From Cyclobacterium lianum (lineage in GTDB: Bacteria > Bacteroidota > Bacteroidia > Cytophagales > Cyclobacteriaceae): a DNA stretch of 64,000 nucleotides. Below the pieces are notes generated by a model. That model worked only from the letters and a program-made list of their open reading frames with translations. It did no database searches and was not told where the DNA came from. A program made the translations under genes and the position numbers. How positions within the stretch are numbered: the stretch's first letter is position 1; each line of letters starts with the position of its first letter. The stretch is taken from NCBI RefSeq assembly GCF_900143075.1, contig NZ_FRCY01000002.1, positions 496,001-560,000 of the forward strand. Reading direction: 5' to 3'. Positions 9,182-21,469 of this stretch are shown here, piece after piece.

Positions 9182-11671
9182 ATGGAAGGACAAATATTAA
9201 TTCGATCTAAAGAAAAGACAAAAACCACTTTGCTGGACAGCATGCGTGAAGCATGTAAAAAAGTAGCTCCTGTCTGGCCTCTGGAAAGTTTTACTGCTGT
9301 GAATCCCTACCTGGGACTTACGGGTTGCCATTTTGATGTGGCTGCCAGAAAACTAAACCGGGTAGCCGGCGTCCAAATGACCCTGCCGGTTTCTTTTTAT
9401 CTGAACAAAATACGGGAGGGTAAAATCACCTACGTGGACCTGCAATCCGCTATATCCAAAAAGATGCAGTCTCCTATGGATGTACAAACATTTATCAGTG
9501 AGTTGGAACACACACAGCCTTTGCCCTCCGGAAACCAGGGTATAGTTACCTTGATTGATGTGGCCACTAACTGTACGGGTCAGGATTGGAATCGGTTTGT
9601 TACTGCCAGAATATCGACCTGGGCCGCTTCATATTTTGACAAAAGCCAGGCCAGCTGGAAAGCGGCCGATCAGCTGTTGGGGATTTTTGAATCCTGGAGA
9701 GCAGAGGCACAGGTGGACCTGAGCACCGAAATTGCCGGATTAAATTACTTCCGGAAAAACGTAAAGGCGTTGCCGGATCAGCCTTTGACGGCTGCAAAGA
9801 TGGCTATAGCGTACCTTGATATACCAGATGACGGATTACCTGATTACCTACATCGCCTATTGTTAAGAGTGGGAGGATGGTCGGCACATGTGGCCAGATT
9901 GGATTGGGACAATGAACTCTACGGTAAGAAGAGTGGCTTGCTGATCGAATGGCTGGCAGTACTTATCTGTTGGGAAGCCTGCATGCTGAAATCTTTGCAC
10001 GATCCTGAAATTGAGCTGCTATGGACTGCCGCAAAACGGGATTTAGAAGTTGCAAGTAAGCGCAAAGGACAGGATGCTCAGCTTGAAAAAAAACTCGTAT
10101 TACAGGAGGCTTTCGACTTGTCAGTTCAACGGGAAATTGCAGGAAAGTTTCAAGCCGTGAAAACTGACCCGATTGCGCCGCCCCGCAGACCGCTAGCCCA
10201 GGCAATATTTTGTATTGATGTGCGCTCAGAAACCTTTCGTCGCAATCTGGAGCAGGTAAATTCCGGGATTGACACCATCGGTTTTGCCGGATTCTTTGCA
10301 TTCCCCATCGACTTTTTACCAATAGCGCATTCCATTAGTGAACCTCAATGTCCGGTACTGATAACGCCGGCTCCAAAAGTGCACGAAGAAATTGCAGATA
10401 AAAAGCTGCATCAGGCAGCCTTCAAAGGACGGGTTCTCCGCCACCAGGTGTCACAAATTTGGAAATCTTTTAAGTCCGGGGCGGTAAGCTGCTTCGGTTT
10501 TGTAAGTCCCATGGGATTATCGTATCTGCCCAAGCTACTTACCGATTCATTTGGGCTGACCCGGCCTGTGCCCCACCCGGATACTGCTGGCATCGGTGCG
10601 AAGGTTGCGAAGCAGAAAAGTGTGTCTCTGAAATTTGTGAACCATCAGGATGTAAATATTGGTATTCCACTGCCACAGCGTACTCAAATGGCAAAAAATG
10701 CATTGAAGGCCATGTCGCTGACAGAAAATTTCGGCCGCTTTGTGTTGGTCGTCGGACATGGATCCACGACCGTGAACAACCCTCATGCAACCGGACTGGA
10801 CTGTGGAGCTTGTGGTGGAAGAAGTGGCGAACCCAATGCCAAAGTAGCCGCTGCAGTGCTGAATGACAAGGAAGTACGTCGTCAATTGCGGGAAGAAAAT
10901 ATCACCATTCCGTCAGACACCCTGTTTTTGGCCTGTCTTCACGACACCACAACCGATAAAATCCGAATATTCAATCAAGATGGGCTGCCTGAAACGATGA
11001 AAAAAGAATTCCAGGAGCTGAAAGAAGCCCTTGAAAAGGCCGGTAAGGCGACCAGAGCTGAGAGAGCCCTGCGGATGGGGATAAAGGGCAACCTGGACAA
11101 AGAGATTATCGCCAGAAGCAAAGACTGGTCGCAGGTTCGGCCAGAATGGGGCCTTGCCGGATGTAACGCTTTTGTGGTAGCACCCAGAGAGCGGACCAAA
11201 AAACTGAACTTTGGAGGCCAAACCTTTCTCCATTCGTATGAATGGAAAAAGGATGAGGATTTTTCCATACTGGAACTGATCATGACCGCACCAATGGTGG
11301 TGACCAGTTGGATCAACCTGCAGTATTATGGTTCTACCGTAGACAACACACATTTCGGTTCAGGAAACAAAACCCTACACAATGTGACCTCGGGATTGGG
11401 GGTTATGGAAGGCTACTCGGGTGATCTGAGAGTTGGCCTGCCTCTGCAGTCGGTCCATGATGGGGAGAATTACCAGCATGAGCCGGCCAGGCTGAATGTG
11501 ATCATTGATGCACCGATAGATGCCATGAATGCCATTCTGGAAAAACATCAGGCTGTAAAAGATCTTTGCGACAATGAATGGATCTACCTTTTCGCTTTGG
11601 ATGAGCAGGGCAAGGTCGGCCACCGGTACGAGGGAAAACTGGAATGGGAGCTGGTCTCTTGCGAAATGTAA
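9182..11671 (+). CDS. dabA: DabA, carbonic anhydrase-like subunit of the DAB inorganic carbon system (DUF2309/UPF0753)
   Basis: 829 residues. Family hallmarks are FCIDVRSE and GHGSTTVNNP followed by GLDCGACGG. The likely zinc and catalytic residues can be placed at Cys344, Asp346, His526 and Cys541. The Cys-x-Asp pair and the 15-residue spacing between His and Cys match what is known for the Halothiobacillus DabA active site. DabA converts CO2 to bicarbonate at the cytoplasmic face in a DabB-driven, one-way manner, giving the cell a bicarbonate pool. It begins 54 bases after dabB, so one operon is expected. Strong family call; physiological use in this organism is inference. Confidence 0.95.
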   Translation: MEGQILIRSKEKTKTTLLDSMREACKKVAPVWPLESFTAVNPYLGLTGCHFDVAARKLNRVAGVQMTLPVSFYLNKIREGKITYVDLQSAISKKMQSPMDVQTFISELEHTQPLPSGNQGIVTLIDVATNCTGQDWNRFVTARISTWAASYFDKSQASWKAADQLLGIFESWRAEAQVDLSTEIAGLNYFRKNVKALPDQPLTAAKMAIAYLDIPDDGLPDYLHRLLLRVGGWSAHVARLDWDNELYGKKSGLLIEWLAVLICWEACMLKSLHDPEIELLWTAAKRDLEVASKRKGQDAQLEKKLVLQEAFDLSVQREIAGKFQAVKTDPIAPPRRPLAQAIFCIDVRSETFRRNLEQVNSGIDTIGFAGFFAFPIDFLPIAHSISEPQCPVLITPAPKVHEEIADKKLHQAAFKGRVLRHQVSQIWKSFKSGAVSCFGFVSPMGLSYLPKLLTDSFGLTRPVPHPDTAGIGAKVAKQKSVSLKFVNHQDVNIGIPLPQRTQMAKNALKAMSLTENFGRFVLVVGHGSTTVNNPHATGLDCGACGGRSGEPNAKVAAAVLNDKEVRRQLREENITIPSDTLFLACLHDTTTDKIRIFNQDGLPETMKKEFQELKEALEKAGKATRAERALRMGIKGNLDKEIIARSKDWSQVRPEWGLAGCNAFVVAPRERTKKLNFGGQTFLHSYEWKKDEDFSILELIMTAPMVVTSWINLQYYGSTVDNTHFGSGNKTLHNVTSGLGVMEGYSGDLRVGLPLQSVHDGENYQHEPARLNVIIDAPIDAMNAILEKHQAVKDLCDNEWIYLFALDEQGKVGHRYEGKLEWELVSCEM

Positions 11672-11731
11672 TTAGAAACTGAAAAATAACCGCTCAGAGG
11701 GAAGAACTATACAGATACGCTTCGCATACGG

Positions 11732-11756
11732 AGAGGTGGCCCCCAAGGCTGCCTCT
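11732..11756 (+). terminator. Terminator-like hairpin after dabA
   Basis: A 10-bp stem (AGAGGTGGCC with GGCTGCCTCT, two G-U pairs) closes a CCCAA loop about 60 bases after the dabA stop. The following T-run is short and interrupted (TTGGTTT), so termination may be weak. Confidence 0.55.
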
Positions 11757-12698
11757 TTGGTTTAAAAACAGGACTTCTTTATGAAACCCTAAAAAACGAA
11801 ATTTAATGAATTAAGTAATAGAAAATTAATTCAAAAACCTGGAAAATAGTCACTTTTTAGGTTTTACCCATTTTTTTAACATCCAGAATTTCAAAAACTT
11901 CGACGTATGTTCGACAAAATATATTTTATGGAATTGATTGTTCTGTCAGATAAAAAATTCTGCTCCCTGGGACGGCCACGTGAGACCCCTTCCTTAAGAG
12001 AATGAAGGTCCCACCGCTTCAAGGTGGTTAGATGCAAAGGGAAAGTTTACTATAATGTTCCTAAAGGTCTACTTCATCCTCATTGACATACAGTTGATCG
12101 TAGGGTTCAACACAGAATACAGTCTTCTGATGTACAGCAGTATACTAGTGGATGATGACTAAGGGACTGAAGATTATACCCTCAAGAAGCTAATCAGAAG
12201 TTATATATAAAAAACTGTGGGAGGAAACAGGTCTAGTCAGTACTTGCTAAACGACAGATAAAGAAATAAATGCTATAAAGAGCCTGTCCGCTGAAGGGAG
12301 TCGCTGGACACCTGCTGGAGAATGGAATCGGGAACTTCAGCAAAAAATGAATATGGTCCGTGGCGAATATACAGAGCCGGAAATCTTTCTCGTTTGACAA
12401 GCACCAATAAGATTCAGGTTAAGTAGACGTTTCTGTTGACTCCCAAGCTATCTGAGCTAAAAGGATACCCAGTAGTGAAATATCAAAGCAAGGTTGCTTT
12501 CAAATACAGGCTTACCAGAATGGTGCTACAATGATAGCTAAAAAACTCAAAAGCTCTGCCCCGATGCCAGGAAGGTTCATGAAAAATGAGAATCGCAATT
12601 CTATTTTTTGCCAGGCTTCCCTAATCATAAAGGCGAACCCAATATACCGTAGACGAAAAATACCAGACCTTCTGGCGCCTGTCTCATTCGAACTAGTT
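11757..12698. other. Gene-free stretch with adjacent hairpins, possible decayed group II intron or other structured RNA
   Basis: About 940 bases with no supported gene. Between roughly 11970 and 12540 the sequence contains neighbouring inverted repeats: CCTTC/GAAGG inside GACC/GGTC near 11985-12012, then CCACC-GCTTCAA-GGTGG just after. A 49-codon open frame without start (12251-12397) also occurs. The order of short motifs (GTGAGACC, paired stems, then CTGGAGAATGG and GGGAAC farther on) is reminiscent of group II intron RNA domains. However, no reverse transcriptase gene, no domain V and no canonical GUGYG 5' end were found. Treat as an unexplained structured remnant. Confidence 0.3.
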
Positions 12699-13703
12699 TT
12701 ACTCTACCAGAGATTTATTTCCTATCACACGCAATGTTGTTTCACGATCATTCACTTCAGAATACCGCCTGGCCAATCTTTTGGACGCATACTGGTTATT
12801 ATATTGATTTTTTGTCATAAAAGATTCTCTGATTGGAGCATAGTCTTCAGATAAAGTTGATTTTAACAAACGGGCCAATTCCAGTTTATCAAAGGTGTTG
12901 GCCACTTTGCATTTTGGAATGCCGGCAAGCATATCTGCTACATCTCCTACAGGTACCGAAACGATAGGCAGATCACAATAGAGGGCCTCTTTTATCACCT
13001 GTGGAGAACCCTCTGAAATAGAGGTCATTAAAAGACAATCTGCATTCAACATTGCATCTTTTACCTGCTCTCTGCTCATATTCTCCAGACACAAGTGTTG
13101 GATATTCTGAATACCAAGTTCTTCAACAGTACGCATTACCTCCAGGAATAAGGGATAATTTTTTACCGTTCTCTTTGGACTACCAGGGAACAAAATTAAA
13201 AAATCACTCTTGGCCTTTTTATTGAAATTTGGCGGCGGTGCAAAGAAAGAGGAATTTGTGCCACAGGGCATTATTTCAACATTTGGATTGATCTTTTCCA
13301 CCACACTTTTCATTTTCTGATTTTGAACATATACCAAATCTACATTTTTGATGATTTTTTTCGTAATCCAGACGTTCCAGAAATTAGAGCCCCAATCCTG
13401 GATATCACAACCGTGCAAAGTCATGAATTTTTTGATTTTAGGCCTGAAGAAGAGTAAAAATAATCCTGAAATTCCATAATGAACATGAATGGCGTCATAT
13501 TTTTTTCTGGACAACTGATAGGGAATGGTGAAAATTGATTTCAGGTATTCAAACTTTCCGCGGTTTATTCCATCGATTAAAAATACGTCGACTTCCAGAT
13601 CGATCTCATTTTGAACATCTTCAATCTGCTCTTTAATAAAAACCCCTGAAGATGGCTGTTCTGGTGCGGGATACATGTTGGTAATCAGTAAGAGTTTCAT
13701 CAT
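12699..13703 (-). CDS. Glycosyltransferase, GT4 family (GT-B fold)
   Basis: 334 residues. The N-terminal half starts with the usual LLITNMYPAPEQPSSGVFI, and the C-terminal half has the GT4 nucleotide-sugar binding signature SISEGSPQVIKEALYCDLP with the E-x7-E type glutamates. GT4 enzymes move a sugar from a nucleotide donor to a glycan or lipid carrier in the cytoplasm, typically for capsule, O-antigen or exopolysaccharide. It stands alone between two ~1 kb gaps, so its pathway partners may be lost or elsewhere. Donor and acceptor cannot be told. Two consecutive Met codons make the exact start uncertain by one residue. Confidence 0.85.
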   Translation of the reverse strand: MMKLLLITNMYPAPEQPSSGVFIKEQIEDVQNEIDLEVDVFLIDGINRGKFEYLKSIFTIPYQLSRKKYDAIHVHYGISGLFLLFFRPKIKKFMTLHGCDIQDWGSNFWNVWITKKIIKNVDLVYVQNQKMKSVVEKINPNVEIMPCGTNSSFFAPPPNFNKKAKSDFLILFPGSPKRTVKNYPLFLEVMRTVEELGIQNIQHLCLENMSREQVKDAMLNADCLLMTSISEGSPQVIKEALYCDLPIVSVPVGDVADMLAGIPKCKVANTFDKLELARLLKSTLSEDYAPIRESFMTKNQYNNQYASKRLARRYSEVNDRETTLRVIGNKSLVE

Positions 13704-14833
13704 CTTTTAATTAAGATCTCAGCTAAATTGAACAATTAAACTTTTTCCTGTCTATAAAAATTTCTTGCTTTTCATATGCATTCTTACACCATGGCATGCC
13801 ACATCCCCAGGCAAATTCTTCCGGTTATCCAGTACGGTTTACATCTCCCCATTGTACGAACTGCTACATTGTGTCTTATTTCACCTTTGAACCTCAAATA
13901 TACCAGATCAACAACCGCTATCATCATGCACACGTGCAGGACAACTTTCCATCAAGACGGGTTCTACCCCATCCTGCTACCAGTTTTTGCATGCAAAGGA
14001 AAATCACCAAATGGCCTATCCTCATAAAAAGCAGAACATTTCTGACCATGTGCATTCCAGCAATCGTCTAACCTCAAGTATTTTAAATGCGTCCCACCTG
14101 GATTTTATGATTATTTTGTTTCAACCACTGTTTTTTTTAAACTTCGAATATTGCTTCACTCCATTAATCCAAAAAGGGTGAAAGGCATAATTCCATTATT
14201 TACCGGCCGGATTGACAAAAAATAATTGTGCAACATTGAATCAAACCCGACTGAATCGATACATCTATAATTCATTTTTATTGATTTGAATTACATTTTT
14301 ACAAATTTAAAATTATTTAATCGGTTTTTCAAGTATTTCAATTAAATCTTAATAGTGAGATTTGGTTCTTTTGTTGGGATCCGCTTATTTAAATCAATTG
14401 GCACAGGAGAATTCTTCTTCCTGATTCGCCCCTGGAAACAGATTGCGATAAAAACCGCGGTAAAATCAAACCGGAACATATAAATCTTCGTTCAAAAATT
14501 TGGTAAAAACTGATTTTTTGTTTGTTCAATTCAGTAAGCCAAAAATGAATTGGTTTCCGGGAAATAACGACTTCAGGTCTGTGTAATCGATTCAAAGGAA
14601 AAAAGCCTGATTCCTCAGATTTACGATAAGGGGAATACGATAGGACCACGAATACTTTTACCAGGCGAGTATTGTGCATTTGGAATGAGTAATACAACCA
14701 CGCCACATTACCAATAGAAAGTGATACCGGGCAATGTTCTGTGTAGAGGACGTAGGGCTGAAGGGCATGAAGCAGGCAAGCCGGATTAATGGTCAGTACT
14801 TCAATGGAATATTCTAAAAAAACTGCAGTAACC
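13704..14833. other. Gene-poor AT-rich gap inside the glycan locus
   Basis: About 1.1 kb with several short overlapping frames but none with recognisable domains. A - strand frame of 105 codons (14389-14706) is open, but its composition is not convincing and no family is seen. 14220-14370 is extremely AT-rich. The stretch probably represents decayed coding sequence or long regulatory DNA. Confidence 0.4.
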
Positions 14834-15313
14834 CTAAATCGAGTTAATATACTCTTCCAGGTAGTCTATAAGTTTTTGTTTGGTAGAAACATAGGGCGTA
14901 GGTTCAAATGAATCAATCTTATCGAGAACATCCTCTAAAGGCATTCCGTCCCTCCATGGAAGAATATAATTTAGTTTAGAAAATTCGTTTAGAATTTCTT
15001 CCTGATGGTCATCCACTACTTCCCCATATTTTGCTATTCTTGCAATAGAGATAATTTTTTTTCTTAACTTCAATCCCTTAATCAAAGATCCTGTTCCTGC
15101 CTGTGATATTACAATTCTGGCGTCTTTATATAACTCCGTGAGCTCAGCAGGTGGGATAAAAGGCCGCATATCTAAAAATTCCGATTCAAATCGGGTATGG
15201 CCACACTGGACAATGATTTTTTCCTGAATAATACCATTTCTACAAAGCCGGTCGATCTCAAGCAATGGTCTTTGAAAAGGAGTAGGAAAAGTTCCGAGCA
15301 ATACAATAATCAT
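14834..15313 (-). CDS. ALG13/PssE-like catalytic half of a two-part glycosyltransferase (GT28 C-terminal domain)
   Basis: 159 residues, the length of a stand-alone GT28 C-domain. It starts directly with MIIVLLGTFPTPFQRP, as in PssE/EpsF/Cps14G proteins, and carries the donor-binding motif VISQAGTGSLIKGL. In such systems it works with an ALG14-like membrane partner, here encoded 11 bases upstream in the same direction, to add the second sugar onto a lipid-linked glycan. The partner supplies membrane attachment. Sugar specificity is unknown. Confidence 0.85.
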   Translation of the reverse strand: MIIVLLGTFPTPFQRPLLEIDRLCRNGIIQEKIIVQCGHTRFESEFLDMRPFIPPAELTELYKDARIVISQAGTGSLIKGLKLRKKIISIARIAKYGEVVDDHQEEILNEFSKLNYILPWRDGMPLEDVLDKIDSFEPTPYVSTKQKLIDYLEEYINSI

Positions 15314-15324
15314 AATATTCTGAC

Positions 15325-15801
15325 CTAATAGATCCCTCCAATATAAATTCCCTTTTTATAATATTTTTGCACCCCTGGCCACTGTAAAATGAATTTGTCG
15401 GCTATTGGGTAGATAATATCCGCTGATAGCGCTCGTGAATTCATTCGTGCGTAAGTAAGGATCCATAATACTTTGACCCTCGCTATTTTACCCAATATAC
15501 ACATTGGAATCGCCGTGTGACTTCCTGTGGTGATGATCGCCTTAGGGTAGTGCTCAAATAGAATCCTCAACGAATAGTAGGTATTGGCAATCAGACTGAA
15601 AAAGAAAGCAAGGTTTCTATTTTGACCCTTTGGCCTTCCCTTTAAAAACCTGATATTGTATTTGTCTTTCAAAGATATGGTTGCTGGTGACTCCTCTGTA
15701 ACAATAAGATAATTATAACGAAGAAACATTTCCTCTAGCTCCAGGATCTGAGCGAGGTGACCCCCATCAGAACAGATAAGAATAATTTTTTTATTATACA
15801 T
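15325..15801 (-). CDS. ALG14/PssD-like membrane-anchoring half of a two-part glycosyltransferase
   Basis: 158 residues from ATG 15801; a TTG nine codons upstream would add residues absent from relatives, so the ATG (MYNKKIILICSDGGHLAQI) is preferred. The motif CSDGGHLAQILEL is the family hallmark, and a hydrophobic segment is followed by TTGSHTAIPMCILGK. It is expected to bind the membrane and recruit the ALG13-like partner encoded just downstream. The pair is typical of capsule and exopolysaccharide loci, but no flippase or polymerase is present in the window. Confidence 0.85.
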   Translation of the reverse strand: MYNKKIILICSDGGHLAQILELEEMFLRYNYLIVTEESPATISLKDKYNIRFLKGRPKGQNRNLAFFFSLIANTYYSLRILFEHYPKAIITTGSHTAIPMCILGKIARVKVLWILTYARMNSRALSADIIYPIADKFILQWPGVQKYYKKGIYIGGIY

Positions 15802-15878
15802 GCTATGATAGTATTTAAACGCCTCCAATTGAATATAATAGGTGAAAAGTCATATTTTTCAGGATAGTTCGACCTAAA

Positions 15879-17744
15879 CTAGCGGATATCATTATTCAGA
15901 AAAAAATTTTTGTACCACAGTTCCAACGACAGGATCATGAAAAGATGTTTGGAGTAGTCTTTCCTTTTAGATATATGCATCGAAAGCATTTTTTCAATAA
16001 ATTTGATATTGAAAAAATGTTGACTGAAGGAATTTGAATCTTTCACCAGTTGTAGTAATGTATCGGCTAGTTCATTTTTAAACCACTCTCCAATTGGGGT
16101 TTCAAAAGCTCTCTTTTTCCTGTTGATAATTGATGCCGGTAACCATTGTTCTGCCGCTTTGCGAAGTACAAATTTTGTCACCTTTCCGTTCAATTTCATA
16201 TCAATGGGCAGACTTTCAATAAAGGTAACCAGGTCAATGTCCAGAAAAGGAACCCTGTTCTCGATCGAATTCGACATGGTTATTTTATCGTTAAACAGCA
16301 GGAGTTGATCGGGCAGTAAACTGTGTGTATCAATATAAAGTAATTTCGATAATGAATGAGAAGATGGATCTGCACGATCGTAAAGCTTCTTGAAAATACC
16401 TTGTTGGTCCTCCTGAATAAGGTACTGCCATTGATTCTGATATAAATCCTCCTTTATACTGGGGGTGAAAAGCGTGTAAATCCCGACAAAGCGCTCCAAT
16501 TCTTCTTTAAATTGGGAGGAATAGATCATCCTGTCAAGTTTGTGATTGGTTGGGAAAACTTTTGAAAGTAGAGATAAAGGCAATAAAGATAGCATTTTTT
16601 GATAGTCGGCCAGAAGCTTCTCGCCTCTATACCTGTTGTATCCGGCCATAGGTTCATCGGCACCCTGTCCACTTAAAACCACCTTGACTGATTGTGATGC
16701 CAATTTCGATACATAGTACAATGCGGGAACCGGTGGGGCTGCTATGGGTTCTTCCGTATGGTAAAAGGAATTGATGTAATAATCGATATAGTCTTTTTGA
16801 TTCAGGGAAATCTCGTGATGGTCAGCGTTTATCCACTTGGCTGTTTCCTTTGCATCATCCAATTCATTAAAGTTCCCTTTACCTTCAAACCCTACCGTAA
16901 ACGTTTTGATAGGCGTGGATGAATTTCTTTCCATTAGGCAACCTAGTACTGCAGAATCCAACCCCCCACTTAACAGTAAACCAACCGGCACATCACTAAG
17001 AAGCTGCCGCCTTACTGCTTGCTCCATAAGTCTTTTATATTCTGAAACTGCCTCTTCCTGGGTAATACTGTAATCAATTTTCTGCTTTTTATCCCAATAC
17101 TGAGTAATGCTAAGCTTTCCCTCACTACTGTATTCCAAATAGGTGGCTGCCTCAAGCTTTTTAATACCTTTGAATAATGTTTGTGGGGCGGGATTAAAAT
17201 TTAAGTTAAGATAAGTATTTAGTGCAGAAACGTCGATTTCCTTCGTATAATCATTGTTATTTTTTATTATTTTTAATTCAGAACCGAAAATTAATTTATT
17301 CCCTTTGCTAAAATAATAAAGAGGCTTCACCCCAAATTGATCTCGGACGAGATATAATTTTTCTTGCACTTTATCGAGAAAGGCGAAAGAAAAAATTCCG
17401 TTGAATTTTTTAACTCCGTTTATACCGTATTCCCTAAGGTAATACAATATGGTTTCAGTATCAGAATGACCCTTGAAGGAAATACCATTGAGCTCATTTC
17501 TTAATTCTTCGTGATTATATATTTCTCCATTAAATACAATCCCATATTTTTCGCAATCTGTAAACATGGGCTGACTTCCGGCCTCAGAAAGCTCTAAAAT
17601 AGTCAATCGAGTATGGCCCAGGTATACACTATGTGGACCTAAATTGGTCTGAATAAGTCCACGGGCATCGGGTCCTCTGTGATGAATCAAATCAATATGC
17701 CCGGGTTGTAATTCACTGTTTATCGTACCTGCTATTCCACACAT
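15879..17744 (-). CDS. asnB: Asparagine synthetase (glutamine-hydrolysing), AsnB type
   Basis: 621 residues. Cys2 follows the initiator Met (MCGIAG) and is the nucleophile of the class II glutamine amidotransferase domain (residues 1 to ~200). The synthetase domain has the PP-loop LLLSGGLDSAVLG and the later SGQGADEPMAGYNRY and ENRVPFLD motifs. It makes Asn from Asp, Gln and ATP. AsnB paralogs are also frequent in polysaccharide gene clusters, where they may amidate sugar acids; its place next to the ALG13/14-like genes fits that alternative. Codon use is AT-rich, like its neighbours and unlike the flanking housekeeping genes. Confidence 0.9.
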   Translation of the reverse strand: MCGIAGTINSELQPGHIDLIHHRGPDARGLIQTNLGPHSVYLGHTRLTILELSEAGSQPMFTDCEKYGIVFNGEIYNHEELRNELNGISFKGHSDTETILYYLREYGINGVKKFNGIFSFAFLDKVQEKLYLVRDQFGVKPLYYFSKGNKLIFGSELKIIKNNNDYTKEIDVSALNTYLNLNFNPAPQTLFKGIKKLEAATYLEYSSEGKLSITQYWDKKQKIDYSITQEEAVSEYKRLMEQAVRRQLLSDVPVGLLLSGGLDSAVLGCLMERNSSTPIKTFTVGFEGKGNFNELDDAKETAKWINADHHEISLNQKDYIDYYINSFYHTEEPIAAPPVPALYYVSKLASQSVKVVLSGQGADEPMAGYNRYRGEKLLADYQKMLSLLPLSLLSKVFPTNHKLDRMIYSSQFKEELERFVGIYTLFTPSIKEDLYQNQWQYLIQEDQQGIFKKLYDRADPSSHSLSKLLYIDTHSLLPDQLLLFNDKITMSNSIENRVPFLDIDLVTFIESLPIDMKLNGKVTKFVLRKAAEQWLPASIINRKKRAFETPIGEWFKNELADTLLQLVKDSNSFSQHFFNIKFIEKMLSMHISKRKDYSKHLFMILSLELWYKNFFLNNDIR

Positions 17745-18876
17745 AAAACCATCTGTTTTAAATAATCAACATTACCTTTTCAAAATAAAACCAAAAATCT
17801 ATTTGACAAATATTTATGTATATTAACTAATGCATTTAATCCAATAATTATGGTTCCCAAATGGACTGATTACAGCACGGTGGTACATGTGCTTTAATTT
17901 TGCAACATTCACCCGGGATAGTTTGCTAAAAGCGTAATTTATAAATTTTATGTAGCATTCTCTATATTCAAAGTAAAACAGATTTAGGGGAAAATTCACA
18001 TACTTTTATATTGTTTAAAAAAATAATATTGATTTAAGATATCTTTCCCATTATTCTGATTTTTAGGTTGATAGGCATCTTTCCAAATTGGAGCCAATAA
18101 ATTTAGTATTTCATCTATTATCAGTTCTTTGGATAAAGTAAAATAAAACGACAGGCAAATACCATTTTTGAATACTTTGCCTCAAATCCCTTAGTAGCTA
18201 AACCAATAGATTAGCATTGTTATTTCGAAATTTTTAATAACCAATATATTAAAATAAACACCTAAGTACTTTAAAATTACTCAAGGATAGGGTCAAATGC
18301 TCAGATTTGACCGAATTCAGCTATTAATTCAGGTTATTTTTAATGTGTTCTGATGTTTAGTTAAAGTTTGTAATTTATGGCAAATTTATCAAAATTCACA
18401 TCTGTCGGCAAAAAAAATACTCTGGTATCAGAATGACGAGAAACTCAGGTATTGGCTTTGGCCTCCAGGAGAATTCCCTTAGCTAATCTATGTTTGTGAT
18501 GAAATTCGTACCGGTTTATATGGTGATCCGCTTTAACCATAACTTTCGGGAATGTAATCAAAACCAGGGCGTATTTTTTGAACAGCTGGCAGCAATCATT
18601 GTCTTCGTACCATTACCGGTACTTTCAGTAAATGCTGGACTAGCCTTTTTTCTGTGAATTTTCGAGCATTTCCCAACATCGCTTATTACTTAAGCCGATC
18701 GATCCATTGCTCAGATTACAAGAAAAAATGATTTTTGCAAGTGAAAACTCACGGCTTCCCAAGTGGCATAAACAAAAATAATTAGTCATACAACTTTGAA
18801 CCGCAGAGTTAAACATTTTCCTGCAAATTTTTAACTAATCAAATGGGATAGAATTGTGACAATAACAATAGAAAAA
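17745..18876. other. Gene-free AT-rich region between asnB and katG
   Basis: About 1.1 kb. No supported gene. A 55-codon ATG-started frame on the + strand (18490-18657) with hydrophobic C-terminal half is the best candidate for a small or broken gene, but nothing in it is recognised. On the - strand, AATATTTG about 65 bases upstream of asnB is one base off the -7 consensus. The rest shows no repeats or clear structure. Confidence 0.4.
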
Positions 18877-18878
18877 AA

Positions 18879-18901
18879 GGCTGCCCCTACCTGGGGCAGC
18901 C
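18879..18901 (-). terminator. Intrinsic terminator of katG
   Basis: Perfect 9-bp stem GGCTGCCCC/GGGGCAGCC with a 5-base loop. On the - strand it is followed by seven U residues. It lies 29 bases downstream of the katG stop. Confidence 0.92.
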
Positions 18902-18929
18902 CTTATGTAAGTTATTGAAATAGCTTTGA

Positions 18930-21405
<2,476 letters not shown>

Positions 21406-21442
21406 AAAAAAAAAGCGGCTGTTCCCCTTGAACAACCGCTTT
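21406..21442 (-). terminator. Intrinsic terminator of nrdBA
   Basis: Stem AAGCGGcTGTTC / GAACAaCCGCTT (one mismatch) around a CCCTT loop. A run of A on the + strand at the left becomes a U-run on the - strand transcript. It sits 28 bases after the nrdA stop. Confidence 0.9.
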
Positions 21443-21469
21443 TCCAATTTTAAGAATCAGTAGCCTGGC

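Noticed and set aside
12531-12854. 107-codon + strand frame overlapping the GT4 gene end
   Set aside because: It overlaps a well supported gene on the other strand and its composition is not protein-like.
13776-14181. Several short + strand frames in the gap after the GT4 gene
   Set aside because: Overlapping in different phases, rich in Cys, His and Pro, no family seen; most likely chance or decay.
15802-15828. TTG start nine codons upstream for the ALG14-like gene
   Set aside because: The ATG at 15801 gives the usual family N-terminus; the added residues are not conserved in the family.
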